Source of the DNA: Antitrichia curtipendula
Lineage: Eukaryota > Streptophyta > Bryopsida > Hypnales > Leucodontaceae
Assembly: GCA_951230915.1 (NCBI GenBank)
Contig: OX579635.1
Coordinates: 46,562,001-46,626,000, forward strand
DNA: 64,000 bases
Direction of reading: 5' to 3'
A program made the translations under genes and the position numbers. Positions within the stretch are counted from its first letter, which is position 1; the number at the start of each line of letters is the position of its first letter. Below, piece after piece: positions 44,754 to 57,835 of this stretch. Under the pieces are notes generated by a model that searched no databases, was not told the origin of the DNA, and worked only from the letters and a program-made list of their open reading frames with translations.

Positions 44754-47700
44754 ATGGAGCACATTGAGGTTGTCAAGGGTACTGTTCCCAAGCCCCTCCT
44801 CGACCGGATTCAAAGCAGCCTTGTGAGCAATCTGGAGCTCACATGCGGTGAGCTCGTCTCTCACGTCACCACCAATGCCGCTTGCTCCCAGGTTAGACCC
44901 AATTTGCTGCATTGCAGAGCTAATGTACACGCAATCACGCCGTCCGAATCTCAAGTCTTGCTTCTGATTGAATGCTGTGTATTCGATCCACAAGTGCATG
45001 CAATGAATTTCGACTTTGTTGCTTTAGGTGGTGCAGCAGCTCACCGCTAAGGCACCGTTTGCCAAAAATTCGGAGAAGGCTCTGCGCTTTAAGAACGACG
45101 GCAATGCGGCTTTCGGCGCTTCCTCTTTCCAACAGGCCCTCGAGTTGTACACCCAGGTTAACTCATGGACAAGTACTCCTCTTCTACAGGGATCATGAAA
45201 TTGGGATTTTATCTTCTATTCTTTTGGTTTGCTACTGCTGCCTGCCACGTCTAAATTCGCAGTGAGAAGTAACTGGAGTAACCTTGACGTGGTATTTTCT
45301 CATATGGAGGCACCCCGCTTGTGGTGGAGGTTTCGTTTCCCCATGAGGTTAGATGACTAAGCTTGCGATTTGGGAGTGACACTGACAATCAATCCAACTC
45401 ACGCTGGCCATGTTCGTGTGTGACTTGGTTGTTTTGTTTTTGGCGTAGGGTGTAAGATATGCTCCTTTTTATGTCCCTGACCTGTCGCTTTTGGCAACTC
45501 TGTATGTCAATCGAGCTGCTGCATTACATGTAAGTCGATTCTAGGCATTTGGTTTTGAGGAGTTCGGACTTGGAACATTGTGAAACTCTTTGCACTGATG
45601 ATTTCCACACTTGTTGAGTTCAAGCCTTAAGTCCTTAACCTTGCTGGACTTGATGCAGGCTTTGAAGCACTTTATGGCAGCACAAAGAGATTGCACACGG
45701 GCTATTGGGATGCAGCGTGGGTATGCGAAGGCGTGGTATAGACGAGGCCTGGCTTTCGCTGGCTTGAAATTGTGGAGCTCGGCCACAGATGATTTGCTCG
45801 AGGCTCTCAGGCTTCAGACATCAGCGAGTGGAAGAAACCAGGTTTATGCAGAACTTCACCGAATTCAAGCTTTGGAGACTGCTGATAGAGACGGCATGGA
45901 CGATGTGGACATAGACTGTGGAGCAGGTATCTCCGTATGAAGTTGATTTCGTATGAATTTTTTTGTGCCATTCTCAAGTTTCACTGGAGGCTGAAAACTG
46001 GCACAACTACTGTAGTGATAATAAACTTCTGAATCGTTTTGTTATGTGTTTTCCAGTATATTTTACTCGTCTTATAAGTAGTAAGAAGTGACAACACCTA
46101 TTTGCTACAGGCCCTGACCCATGGCCACCGGGAGAAGTTTGGCCCGAGGGTGGAGTCTCTCCTTCCTGGAGCCCTGAAAATCAGTGGGGGATGCACGCAC
46201 GAAAAGCTATCGAAGATGGCATGAAAATCCACGAAGAAGAACCGATTGCCGCAGTAAGTTATTTCGTTTTCATCACACCAAGGGACGTACGCGGCCTTCA
46301 CTGTATCCTTCCACTCATTTGTTGATTGTTGTTGGCTGAAGGATGAACCTGGTTTGCGCCCAAATTGATACATGCGCTCTGTGAATTGTGCAGGTCATTT
46401 TGGAGGAGACACTCGTTGCCACTATTGTTTTGAGCCACTGCAAGTAGACCCTGTGCCATGTTTGGGGTGTGCCATGCCCTTGTACTGCGATGAACCATGC
46501 TTAAGTGCTGCCTGCGACAAGGATGGTGCGCAATTTGGTGAGCACATGCATGAGTGTGGGGGAGGGACCTGGTCAGCTCTTTTGCCAACTGATGTCGTTT
46601 TGACCGCACGCTTGTTTGCCCGAAGTCAGTGCAATGCGAAATTGGGCAAGAAGCTTTATGAGCTTGGCCACCACTACAACGACATGCATGCCTCCAAGGT
46701 GGACATGCTTGTCATGGCGACTGTTGTGGCACTCTGCATGCGTAATGCTGTAAACAATTTCAAGCAGACGTCGGGAAATATTGCAAAGGTGCGCTTATGA
46801 GTTGGAGAAGCCCTGGAAGCCCGAGTTTTTCTTTTAGCATGTGCTATCCAAGTTCCTTTTGGAGTCAACGCAAGATTTTGTCGCAGTTCCCGTAATGCTG
46901 AGCCTATTTTCTGTTGCTCTGCAGCTCGTGCGATTGCTTGCAATTGTTAGAGCAAACGGAATGGCTATAAGTGCTGTTCACCTGCCTCCTGCTGAACCCT
47001 CGTATCCCAGGACTGAGGATTTGAAGGTTTGCTTTGTTTCTAAATCTTTGTTGTCTCGAATTTTACTACCTAAGGCGGATACTCCAGATCTAGTGTTTTA
47101 TACTCCGTATTATCTACGTGAATCTCTCGTACTTGATCTTGTAATAACTAACTCTTCTATGGCTTTTCACTGACATACATTAGTCGGAGTTGGTGTGACA
47201 GGTGAGCATTGGCCAAGGAGTCTATGCCTTAGGTAGTAAATTCAACCACTCCTGCAAACCCAATATTCACGCCTCATTTAGGTATCGACGTTTGAAAGCC
47301 TATACCATTGTTGCTGTGAAGGCGGGAACTCAACTCAAATTGAGCTATGGAGCAGCTCAGGTGAGTCACCCCAACCTGCACTCCTCGAACATGTCGCCAT
47401 TGGATGCTATCAGAAGCAAAGGATTTGTGTAAATGTACGCTCTCACAAGTTCTGCAATTCTTTCGCAGGTGGGTGAAATGAGGCGTGATGAGAGACAGGC
47501 CTTTCTTCAAGAGCGCTACTTCTTCACATGCACATGTCCTTCTTGCCAAGAAGTCTCTCAACCAGAGCTTTTGTTTGCTTTCCGTTGCGCCAGGCCAGGT
47601 TGCAATGGAGTGGTGCCAGGCCCAAGTTTCCTAGAGCACCCGGACCAACGTAGCGCCATGGACATCGACACATCGCAGGTAAGTAAATCATTTATGTTTG

Positions 47701-48737
47701 GAACGAAGAATGGCTCTTTGAATATTTTGATCGCCGTAGACTGTAACCTCTTCTTGTTTCGCCCATGCAGAGGAATGTGCCCAAACCTGGCGTTTGTGTA
47801 TCATGTGGGACTGCAAACGACCTTGAATATTCTACAGATGCCGGAAGGGAAGTTAATGAAGACCTTGACAGGTTCTCTTCGACCAAGTTCTTTTTATTAG
47901 CTGATTGTAGTATTTCAGACAAGCTCATGTTTTCTTGGAGTTTTGGTGCTGACAAGTATGTCTTCTTTGTAAAAGTTCCTATTGTATGTTACGACCTTTC
48001 GTCATGAAGTTAATTCAGTGGAGGGACTTCAAGTGTGTTCTTTCCTCTCATTCTTTGCAGACTTCGACAGAATCTACGATCACTGCCGACGCACTCAACG
48101 TTCAAATTGCATGAAGCTCTCAACCTTTTGCAGCGGTGCCAGGGCATCTTCCATGCACATTCCAAAGAGATGGCCAAGGTACGGTTCTCCAAGATCGAAC
48201 TCATTTTGTGCCATTGGAGTATGTTTTTACTTGGATAGAAAAACTCGCGATTAGCAGCTTGTTAAATTTCCAGCACGTGGTGGTCATCGTATGCAGGCGG
48301 AAGATGTGTTGGCCGAAGCATACTGCCTCAGTGGTCAACCCAAACGGGCCCTTCCTCACTCGAAGGCGTTGATTCATATACTGGAGAACATCTACGGGGA
48401 ACAGCACATTGCCATCGCGTTTGAATGGTGGAAGCTGTGCCGTATCATTACTGACGCCAAAGGCTGCGAGACGGAAGCCCGAAGCAGTATGGTACTAGCG
48501 AACCAGGTGCTGAGTACCCATTATGGCTGTGATTGGATGGAGTCCATGGAGCACTTGGGGGGGAGGTGCATCCCACATGGACGAGCGTCAGAGGACGCAG
48601 ATTGTGGCTGCATGCCTATCGAGAGGTTTAGGGGTTTGGCTCATCTCTGTGCAGGTGATGACTCTCTGAACTGTGCCAAGTCAGAAACCGAGACACCTTG
48701 TTCTGGACATGACACTTGCTCTTGTAGTCGTAAATAG
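44754..48737 (+). CDS. TPR-SET-MYND protein, SMYD4/TPR9-like, with one apparent 1-nt frameshift
   Basis: Twelve exons with clean GT..AG borders: 44754-44891, 45028-45156, 45449-45529, 45659-45926, 46111-46253, 46394-46788, 46925-47026, 47202-47360, 47469-47678, 47771-47871, 48061-48178, 48297-48737. N-terminal TPRs (KALRFKNDGNAAFGASSFQQ; YAKAWYRRGLAFAGLKLWSS). A MYND zinc finger in exon 6 has CHYCFEPL..PCLGCAMPLYC..HMHEC. The SET core is in exon 8 (NHSCKPN about residues 434-440, LSYG about 467), with post-SET cysteines CTCPSCQ in exon 9, then C-terminal helical repeats. About 761 residues, as in plant TPR9/SMYD4 proteins, which are predicted lysine methyltransferases. Exon 6 enters as VILEET, the expected SET-N sequence, but the MYND finger is in the next frame; a single missing base near 46410 explains it, and total exon length (2285) is one short of a multiple of three. 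Confidence 0.85.
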
Positions 48738-49341
48738 TGTAAGCTTAGATGTTGAGAAGGATTTCTACAGATTTCAAAATTCTCCAGCTTGAGGCATTTC
48801 GTGTGCATTTTCTCACCACAAAGAGCTGCGGACTAGGGATGCAAGAGTTGGATAGCTACCGGGACTACTGATGAGACGTTTTTTTGTTTTGCCGTAAATG
48901 GATTGTTGGGACAACCTACTGATCTTCAGTATCTTCAGTAAAAGTTTCTAAAAACTGGAAGATTCAGTCCTCAGCACGGTGGATCCTAGAAAGGTTGCTT
49001 GTACAGATGTTTCTCGATTAGCGGTTGGTCAAGCGCAGATATCATATGATGGTTATGTCGCATGCTCGCTATTCCTGGGCAAGCACAACTGGCTTGCAAT
49101 TCACGGGGCGGTCAAAATTTTCATAAGAGTAAGAAAGGAGCAGCTCATGGGAGGTTCATGACGGAATTGGGCAACTGGGCATATTGTTAAAAAAAAGTTA
49201 AAAAGTTCTGTTTCATAAATGGCAGCTGCAATCTCTTTTAGGACATAAGCTACACAACCATGTCTACATAAAAGCCTGCTTTCACAAGGCCATGGACTGA
49301 TTGCTGGCTCCCCTTGCAATATAGACTAATTTCTGACGCTG
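48738..49341. other. Convergent intergenic region between SMYD4-like and p24 genes
   Basis: Both neighbouring genes end here, so it should hold both 3' UTRs. Short ORFs on either strand (48979-49161 plus, 49101-49319 minus) show no family features. Confidence 0.5.
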
Positions 49342-51356
49342 TCAAACTCTATTGTATCCAAGGCGCTTGTCGAAAAGCTTCCGAATGAGGTACACTTGAC
49401 CAAGGCTTACACCCACGAGGCATACATACTCCCCGACTGTGTACCTTATCAAGCGGCGGTTGGTGCTCTCGTTCGCTGCACAACCACACACTTGATGAGC
49501 TGCAGCAACATTCTATTTGAGCAGTTGCAGAATCATGGACCAACTTATTGAAGCAGAATTAAAAGATAGCATCCACGCACTGGCAAAGCAACTGTGTTCT
49601 CAATAAAAACTAAACTGTTTCAGACAGCATCACAATGAACATCTCCCTCAATAACTCATTGGTAGGTCTCCCAATACGGTAGTGATCCTACAGAGGTCTC
49701 CTTATGTACCACAACAAGGCCACCGTACGTACATCCACTATGAGCACAGAAAGACCTCCCTACAAATTATGGTAAAGATTCTTTTTGTGATATAAATAAA
49801 TGATGGGCATTAACATCTACAAAGACGAAGAACAACAATGCGAGTGCAAAGTACCAAAACCAACTCACTTGTACGGTGCCGAAGGTCACGAGCTTTTAAG
49901 TAGATCTGCTCTTCAGATACGGCCGCCAGAGCTTCCCGAAGTTTGGCTATTTTGACATTCACAGGCTTCAAATGTTCTGCAACACCAGGAACATCTTCCA
50001 ACACGTTAGAAAACATATGTAGTTGCTGTTGCCTCTGCTCTAAAACTCGAGGCTACATCCTCGTACTTTGCCCAACATTCATAGATGTAGTTGCAATTAG
50101 CAACCACAGCCAATGAAAGAGAGCAAGTTTAGAATTGCACCGTCTTTTGCAAGATCCTCAATGCCTGGAATGTGGCCAACGTGGATGTGGAATGAGATCG
50201 TTTCCGGCGTAGATGCAGGGTTCATGAAGCAGAACTTGTACAAACCCTTTTGATGAGCTTGGAACTCGAACTTCTGCCCTTCATTGGCAAAGACACTTAT
50301 CACCTTCGTACCAGAGGGACTTGTCACCTGCCATCGTCTTTCAAGAATTAGCTGCAGCTTGAGGATGCTCACAGATCAACTGGAAGTAATTCGTCGGAAT
50401 TATACACTTTTTTTTATTTTGGAGTGTAACTGGATTATTCCAGCAGTTTTATTCAAATAATTAACCCGCACACACTCCCTTTCCAGAGTAAACTAATAAA
50501 CCAAGCACTACAATCCTGATTGCAGCAGCTTAGGGTTCCGAGAAAGAAAACCTGACGCTGTAAAATCTCCCAAACGATGCAGCCTAATTGCAGTAGAAAA
50601 CTATCCCGAAGAGCATCGGAGAGGTAAGACTAATAAACAGAGATCTTTCCGGTTGAGGATACTACTGAAAAGAACAGAATTGGATTCAATAGAACCGATG
50701 GTATTGCCTAATCAAACGAAACACATAAAAGAGGAATGCAACGAAGAGACAATTTGGAAGGTTCCAAGGCAAATATGCAATTTGAACCTGCTGCTTCTAC
50801 GAAAACCTAATTGAAATGGCCTCTTCAACACCCAACCCCTCCAAAAAGAGCGTTTCTTCTTCAATAAGAAAAAAATTTTAATCTCCGAAACAATGCATCC
50901 TAATTGCAGATTAAATTTGACCGCAATAAGGATGGCTACAAAGTAGAGGCAAGACTATCAAGCGAAAGTTGCTTCCCCCGTATGAAACCCTAGTCCTTTC
51001 AACTCCAAGAAGAGGGTCTCTAATTCAATAAGAACATATTGAAAAGCAGTGTCACCAATCAATTCGTCGCTAGCGAGGAATGCACTACTCGCGTGCGCGC
51101 TCGACGGAAGAGAGAAAGAAAACTAGTGTCTAGGGCTAATTGTACGCACCACAAGCTCGACCCCTGGCTCATCGCTCCAAGAAAGCCCGTGATCTATCAC
51201 CACGAAGCTGCCTGAAACCAAATCGCCGTCATACTCCACCTCCTCGTGGACGCACTCCTTGTGCATAATCGTCGTCATCAACGCTCCGGACCGGTCCACA
51301 CAAAGTCCTAACCCCAGCACCATCAAGAACACGAAACTCCACCGCCCTCGCGCCAT
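49342..51356 (-). CDS. p24/emp24/TMED family cargo receptor, p24-beta3-like
   Basis: Four exons, minus strand: 51356-51150, 50327-50141, 49976-49869, 49475-49342; 636 nt, 211 residues, the normal p24 length. ATG 51356 is followed by a signal peptide (FVFLMVLGLGLCV, cleavage near SGA-LM). The GOLD domain (about 25-125) has the two usual cysteines in KECVHEEVEYDGD and YKFCFMNP. A coiled coil (KIAKLREALAAVSEEQIYLKA) leads to the TM helix (YTVGEYVCLVGVSLGQVYL) and a short cytosolic tail RKLFDKRLGYNRV. DLAKDEHLKPVNVKIA and the final YNRV are typical of the plant p24-beta3 branch. p24 proteins cycle between ER and Golgi in COPI/COPII vesicles as cargo adaptors. Phases are 0, 1, 1 at the three introns. 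Convergent with the SMYD4-like gene. Confidence 0.93.
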
Positions 51357-52389
51357 GGCCGCTTGCTCTGATGCCGCAATCTGATCGAAGCGCAACAAAT
51401 TCGATCGCCACGCACAGAATAACACGGAATTCGACCTCTCTCGCTTGCGATCAATCAAAAAAACGAGAAAAGAATGACTCGCTCGTTTTGGACTGGCTCG
51501 GGAAGTAAGTTACTGACTCACTGTTACTTCTGCAAAGTCAAAAGTGACTGCAAGCTCTCAATCATTCTCGGCGCGTGTCATTTAGGAAGCCTATCGCAAT
51601 TAAGAACAATAACGCTCTTAAACAAATAATGCTTTGCTTCCGCAACTGAGGGGATGCTTCAAGAAATCGTAACACATGCTCTTACTAGGGACTCGTCGCT
51701 TGCCATCGTCACAGCATGTCTTTCCAAGAATTATTAGCTGCTGCTTGATGATGATCACAGCTCAACCGGATCCAGATGTCAGCAACTTAGGGTTTTGTGA
51801 AGGCTGTAAACCTCCCAGACAATTGCAGTTGAAACTTGTTCGCAAGAAGAATCACTACAGGTACGTTGTCCCGCGGAAGATACTACCAAATGGAACAGCA
51901 GCACAACAGAACAGCAATGAACTGCATATTTTCAGAACTTATTGCAGAATCTTTTCCGGGATACGAATATTTTCAGTAACAATGATCTTGCCTTCAAGAA
52001 CCCGTGCATTATTCGAATTAGAGGTTAGTTACTATGGAGCTCTCGTCCGGTACGGAAACATTACGCGAATTCTGGACTTTTCGATAGCAAAAGGATTTTC
52101 ATTACAAGAATTATCACAAGTACATAAAAGCCAAGCCATGCTCAGAGCGGATGACAGGGATATATTATTCCCCCGAAAATGGGTGATCAAGCAAATCCTG
52201 TTACAAGAAACAATTTGTTTATGAAAAGACATAATTGATCCTCAGCATTTCCGACTCCGTTGCATCTCGGGTTACATGTGTCCGAATATGCATGCACTGC
52301 GTCGTCATGTACATTGCTATGTCGAAGAAATTAAAACGGCCACGAATCTGGTTCTCCTCTTTCCTATTTCACATCACTGAAATGATCCA
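51357..52389. repeat. p24 upstream region with a diverged duplicate of p24 intron 1
   Basis: About 51687-51960 repeats, in the same order, words of 50316-50700 (end of p24 exon 2 and adjacent intron): GGGACT.GTC..TGCCATCGTC, CAAGAATTA..AGCTGC.GCTTGA.GATG.TCACAG.TCAAC.GG and CAGCA.CTTAGGGTT. This places a decayed copy of p24 intron DNA just upstream of the p24 start. The remaining part should contain the p24 promoter and the 3' end of the nodulin-related gene. Confidence 0.65.
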
Positions 52390-53456
52390 TCACTGACTCT
52401 GATCGGTCGTGTTCGCGGGCACTTCGGGGGCAGACTGCGCAGGTGGAGCTCCAGCTCCAGCAGCGGACTGTCCTTTTGCAGAGTACTTATCAAGATACTC
52501 CTCAGCTTGGTTGATGTATTTCCCGTAAGTACCTTCGTCCAAATTTCCCTGAGCCTGCAATCCTCCGAGAAGTTCCGAGGCAGCTCCTGCTCATGTACCA
52601 TTCATATTGAATATCAGTTTCACAGTGAAAAAATTGCCACCTCAGGTTGACTACAAGCCTCTGGCGTAAATCTGTACCACTTGTATGTAAAGCTTTGTGC
52701 GGTTTAAAATCCAGAAATTTGGCGCTCTATCAAACTAAAAATCGAGCCAATAAAAGAAATTTGACGTTACGGTCATCGTAAGCACGAAGTTAAAATACCT
52801 GCGAGCTGAGATTGGTCGACTTTCTGTCCTTGAGCCGCCTGAAACAGCACCTGCAGGCATCGTAAAAGCACATATCTCAATTAATACCGAAACAGACGAA
52901 GAGTGATTGCAATTAATACCGCAATAAACAGACACTGAGTTCCAAAAGGAAATAGTCCTGTCCTGCTACTAAATCGATTCAAATTGAACGCGTTTTAACC
53001 CCAGTACAAACATTTTTCAATCTTTGAGTGCGTACCGACAGCAAAAGAATAGAGTATTGAACACCAGGGTCGGAAAAAGAGGTGCGAGGTGATAAAAAGA
53101 GCAATCGGAAAATATGAGAACGAGAGCACTTCGTTTTCCAGTATCACAACATTTAAGTCAAATGTGAGGCACGGCATAAATTAGCTCCATACCTGGCCGC
53201 TGTGCATCAAATCTTGGTTAGTAGGAGCAGTGCGACCGCCGGGCAAATTCCCCTCCGCAGCAGGTGGTGCTGCACTCCCGTCACCAGCCGGTGCCGCGCC
53301 TTCTGACTTCAGATAATTCGATGCTGTGTTCACGAGATTTCCGAATTCGCCATCGCCGGAAGCGGCTGGCGCAGTCCCGGGCGCCGCTGTCGTATTGTCC
53401 GTGGTATTGGTGTTGGCCGAGGCCGCGAAATCCTGAGCCTGCTTGAAGAAATCCAT
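52390..53456 (-). CDS. Nodulin-related protein (NRP1-type) small hydrophilic protein
   Basis: Three exons, minus strand: 53456-53193, 52850-52799, 52586-52390 (TGA); 513 nt, 170 residues. ATG 53456 starts MDFFKQAQDFA. The middle is low complexity, rich in Ala, Thr, Pro and Gly. The exon-2/3 core is VLFQAAQGQKVDQSQLAG followed by AASELLGGLQAQG and a tail with YGKYINQAEEYLDKY. This layout (N-terminal MDFF, ASELL segment, C-terminal amphipathic helix) is that of land-plant nodulin-related proteins such as Arabidopsis NRP1, tied to heat and ABA responses. No signal peptide or membrane segment. Splice phases 0 and 1 are consistent. Same strand as the p24 gene, 1.0 kb upstream of its ATG. Confidence 0.85.
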
Positions 53457-54350
53457 CTGCCAAACGCAAGAAACTCACAATTTAACTCTACATTCATCAA
53501 TCTCCATGTATCCCCTTGCTGGACTCAGAAATTCATCGAAACTCCCGACACAACGGAAACTTCATTGTAAATAGTACCACGTACACTTCAATTACTAAAG
53601 GTCCACCTGCACTTGGCGATACGAATGGTGACAGTCAAAGTATAAGGAATAACTTTAGGTACACCATTGGACTCAAAATTCACTGCGCTAACATCACTCC
53701 ACTCCACAAGTGCAAATGAACCTTGATTGCATAGGGGAAAAAAAGATTCTCAACGTTATTCACATCCGCAACCTCAACGTACCTCGATTGAAGGAGAAGA
53801 AAAAGTGTCCAAACTACTACGTTCGGAAAGAGATGCAAGGGGGAACAAAAACGTTCGGAAAGAGATGCACTAGTAAGAAAGATGTAACTGCGAAGACAGC
53901 TGGTGCTCTACCGAAGAGCTAGCGATGAGGTTATATAGGAAACAGCCATAACGAGGAAGAGGAAGAGCCAGGCATGGTGAAGTAGTGGGAAAGGTGCTGC
54001 GACCAATAAGAAGAAAAAGCGCAGGGAAAGAATCTACCCTCGTGATCCGATCGCGGCACCAGATATTTGCTGGAAAAGTCGACGACGATGATCTCCTCCG
54101 TCCCCCCCTCCCAGAGTCCCAGCCCGCGAGCACTGGCATCTCCTTTCCTCCCGTCCTCCTCGCTGATCATGAGTCCAGCAACGATAACCACAGTCAACCG
54201 TCCAATTACCCTAAAATTAGGCATGTCACTGTGGAGACAACGTGTGAAAATCTTGAAGCCATCGCCTAGCTGGAGAATCACAATTGAAGGCGCTCTCCTC
54301 CGACATTGCAGTGAGTGACTGTAGTGGGACACATGACTGTTCAGGTTCCA
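53457..54350 (-). promoter_or_regulatory. Presumed promoter region of the nodulin-related gene
   Basis: Moderate-GC sequence upstream of the minus-strand ATG at 53456. A direct repeat ACGTTCGGAAAGAGATGCA occurs twice (about 53819-53837 and 53850-53868). Overlapping short ORFs on both strands show no family features. Confidence 0.35.
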
Positions 54351-57300
54351 ATCTAACTTTACTTTAGATCTAAGCTTGCTTTACCAAACTATTGCAATTG
54401 CAAAAGCGCTTGCTACTTCAGTTTGATCGAAATGGTGAAATTGTAAAAGGAATTTGTGCGCCAGTTTTCTCAATGGTCATTGAATTTCTGTTCACCGGCA
54501 TTACCGTGCAAGACTGAGAATGAGACACCGATGCTGCTGCAATTATTTGAGCGGCATTCATGTCCAGAAATCAATGTGCTTCTGTCGCCGTCGCCTTTTC
54601 AGATGTTGCGTAGGAGAGTTTTTTCAACGAATTCTGGCATACAAATGCTTTGGGAGTAAAGAAAGCAACCAATTGTATTGTTCTATTGTTCCAACCGATG
54701 AAAGTGGATGAGAAATGGAAAAATGGATGAAGATTCTGGTACTGAAATTTGAGATACCGTAGGTTCATGTTTAGTATTTCTGAAAATAAAGTTTTCCGTT
54801 TAGCAATTGCAACATAAGCGTTCGGTAAGGTAGAAGCCCGTAAATGCGACACCTGTTCAAGATTTGTAGATCTCGAGGGTAACTACAGACAAAATGATGT
54901 GCACTTGTCAAGAAATGGTTTAGGAAACCAACAAATTAGTTTCTTGTTTTTCCAAGCTTGTATGAATATAATACAAATTTCTGGAAACAAGTGCGCAGAT
55001 GTATCTAAGTGCGCAGATGTATCTATTGTGGACAATAGACTAACACCAAAGTGGACATGGAAACACCCCAAAAGCAACAAATTGTAAGCTTGTATCACGC
55101 TCATTTTATTGACCAACACAAAACATGCCCCCATCATTGTGACACATTCATGTAAACATCCCTTATCAACATTGGGTTGACCTGCACTTCACTTTGGGAC
55201 TTATTCTAGGTCTTGATAAAACAACTCTTGTTACATTTGGATATTCCCACCTTAATTGTTGTTTAAAAGGAGAAGCCCAATGTTCAAGGAGAATGGCCAG
55301 TTAATTCATTGTTGGTCGGTGGAATTGGAAAATAAAACAGTCGCAATTTGAAAGCATTGGAAAAAACCCGGGTAAAAAAATCTATGAAATATCTATTCAT
55401 AATTTTTTTAAATAGAAAAAAAAGACTCTGTATTTGAAAAAATGATTCAATATGAAAAATAGCTAGAAAAATTCAAAAAATATTCCAAACGTTGGAAAGG
55501 CTAGTTGTATAACACATGCTATATAGAGAGCTTGAGCTAGAATGAAGTTGGTTGCAATGGGACAACAACAATAGCAATAGCATGAGAAAGGTTTCATTAT
55601 ATTGCTTGGTTTAGTTACGAAGATGTTTGGATGTCATTATAGCGAGCTTCTATGTTGCACTCAAATTAGATATAAATTTCCAATTTTTTCCATAGTTGGA
55701 AAATTGCCTTTGACAAGATCAATAATGTTTTTACTTCTATGTGAGTAGGAATAAATTACATTTTAGAATCAACTTTGCCTTTTTGTCAAACTATAAACAA
55801 CCAAAAAATTCAAGTCCTATATCAAAAATAGTCTTTTTAAAATCAAAACTTCCTTCCTCCTCTTTTCATAAGTCTCTTTATTTTAGCCAGCCAACAATTT
55901 TGATGCTCCTTTTGAAACTATTGCGCTCAAGATTGCATGTAGAATTTTGCAGTTTTTTTTGCCTATTCAACAAGGTTTGGTTGATTCTCAATGCATGGAA
56001 GTTTGTCTTTAGGGTTTTTTGCAAGAACTTAAAAATGAATGAAAAATTGTGTAGATGAAATCATAAAAATGTGACAAATGAAATTGTGACATAGTTTGCA
56101 TTTAATATAAGAGATAAGTGATTGATAAAAAAATTTGACAAATGGATACAATGTTTGTTTTGTTGTTATTCAAAAATGGAATCTTAGTGCATACTATGAA
56201 ATTTAATTCTATTTGCAGTGCAGACGCTTTATGAAATAAACTATTTGTTGTCATCATTTGATAGAAATTATAAGGTTTTATTAGGGGAAAATCTTAAATT
56301 GGAGATGAACTCAATTTTTTGGAAATGTCAATAATATGAATGCTTAGAAAGCCACTAGCATGGATATTTGATAAATGTTTGAATCTAAACACATAACGAG
56401 GGTCATTTTTGCTTGATGGCAATAGATTTAAAAACTTTAGAAGTAAAATAGGGGCTTCAAAAATTGTCAGTACTAGAGAATGTCATTTAAATATTCTAAA
56501 TATTTAAACAAAATAATGAAAGGTCCATCTAAAATTACCTTACACAAGGATATCTATAAAACAACTAGTTTCTAAAAACTTTCTTTAACACAACAATATA
56601 TTTTTTTTTTTTCAATTACCAATTTTATTCTTTAAGGTACTTCAAAAGTAAATATATCAAGGGTTAATTCATTTAATGGCTTACATGGTTCCAACTTCAA
56701 AATTCATAATTAATTCTTTATAGGTCCAAAAAATTTAGAATAACTTGAATTACATGCCAATTCCAATTACCCTTCAAAGAAATTTTACAAAAATATATTT
56801 CATAAAGGCAAAACTTTTCCAAATTGCAAATCGGCTAATAAATATCGTCACTTTGTGGACTTCCTACCTCAATGCAATTGCTTTAGTGACAAAGCCTTTA
56901 CACAAGTCCAACAATCTAGTCTAGCCTTGGAAAACCAAGGAAGACCCAAAACGTCCTTTGGACAAATGTAAATTGATCTAAGTGAAGGAAAAATATTGAA
57001 TTTCATCCATTTTTGCTTCAATGAGACAAGTGGTTGTCAATAGTGACACAAGGCACAAAGAGCATCTCTAGGAGGAAACAAATATTTCATAAATGATCTT
57101 CAAATTAAAAAATGGTGGCCATGATAATGAAAGAAGAATAGGCATAATTTTAGAAGCTAAATTTTTTTTTCTTTAACAATGAAATATTTGATATTGTTCA
57201 TATTAGCTAATGGCTTGGCTAATGGTTGGGCAATGACTTGGCAACTTTAAATATGTTGTCCAAGTGAACACTATGGGATACCGTTCAAGGCCTACTCTCA

Positions 57301-57612
57301 TCTTTCCACCTTCTTTCCTTCAATCCATTGGGTCTACTATGTTTCCATTATTATCCCCTTCAACCTCTCACCTTCTCAATTTCGTGTCACAATTTTCCAA
57401 GTCTTTATGTCATAATTTCATGAACTATCCAATTTGATATTTGGAAGGTGCTTGCCAAAAAAATCACTACTATTCTAACAAAACCTTTGCCAATCTTTTT
57501 GTAGATCTAACAAATGAAGCCAATTCATTCATCTTTCACGTGAATTAGTCACCGCTGCTTTTGGATATGTTGCGACAACTTGGCACCTTCTCATTTGATG
57601 ACCCATGAGAAT
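54351..57612. other. AT-rich intergenic sequence, no gene seen
   Basis: No recognisable coding region. An exact 18-bp tandem duplication, AAGTGCGCAGATGTATCT, lies at about 54990-55025. Confidence 0.5.
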
Positions 57613-57835
57613 CACTATAAGTAACTTGCATTTTAGGTGATGAGCCCAAATTTTTTTAAACGTATTTTAGATGACATCCAATGCAACAACCCATGTTTTT
57701 ATGTCAACATTGATGTTACGTTGGGTGCTTTTGTTGACAAAAGAACATGGGTTGTTGCATACTTGCATTGAATGTCATCTAAAATCCATTAAAAAAATTT
57801 GGGTTCATCATCTAAAATGTGGATTTCTTATAGTG
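57613..57835. mobile_element. Mini-CACTA fold-back element (223 bp)
   Basis: Begins CACTATAAG and ends CTTATAGTG, with the 3-bp duplication AAT at 57610-57612 and 57836-57838. The arms pair over most of their length: ATTTTAG(A/G)TGATGA.CCCAAATTTTTTTAA, TTTTAGATGACATCCAATGC and CAACAACCCATGTT on the left, with their complements on the right. Confidence 0.88.

Noticed and set aside
51676..52224. 182-codon ORF, plus strand
   Set aside because: Lies in a decayed duplicate of p24 intron 1 sequence; composition is not protein-like and no family motif is seen.
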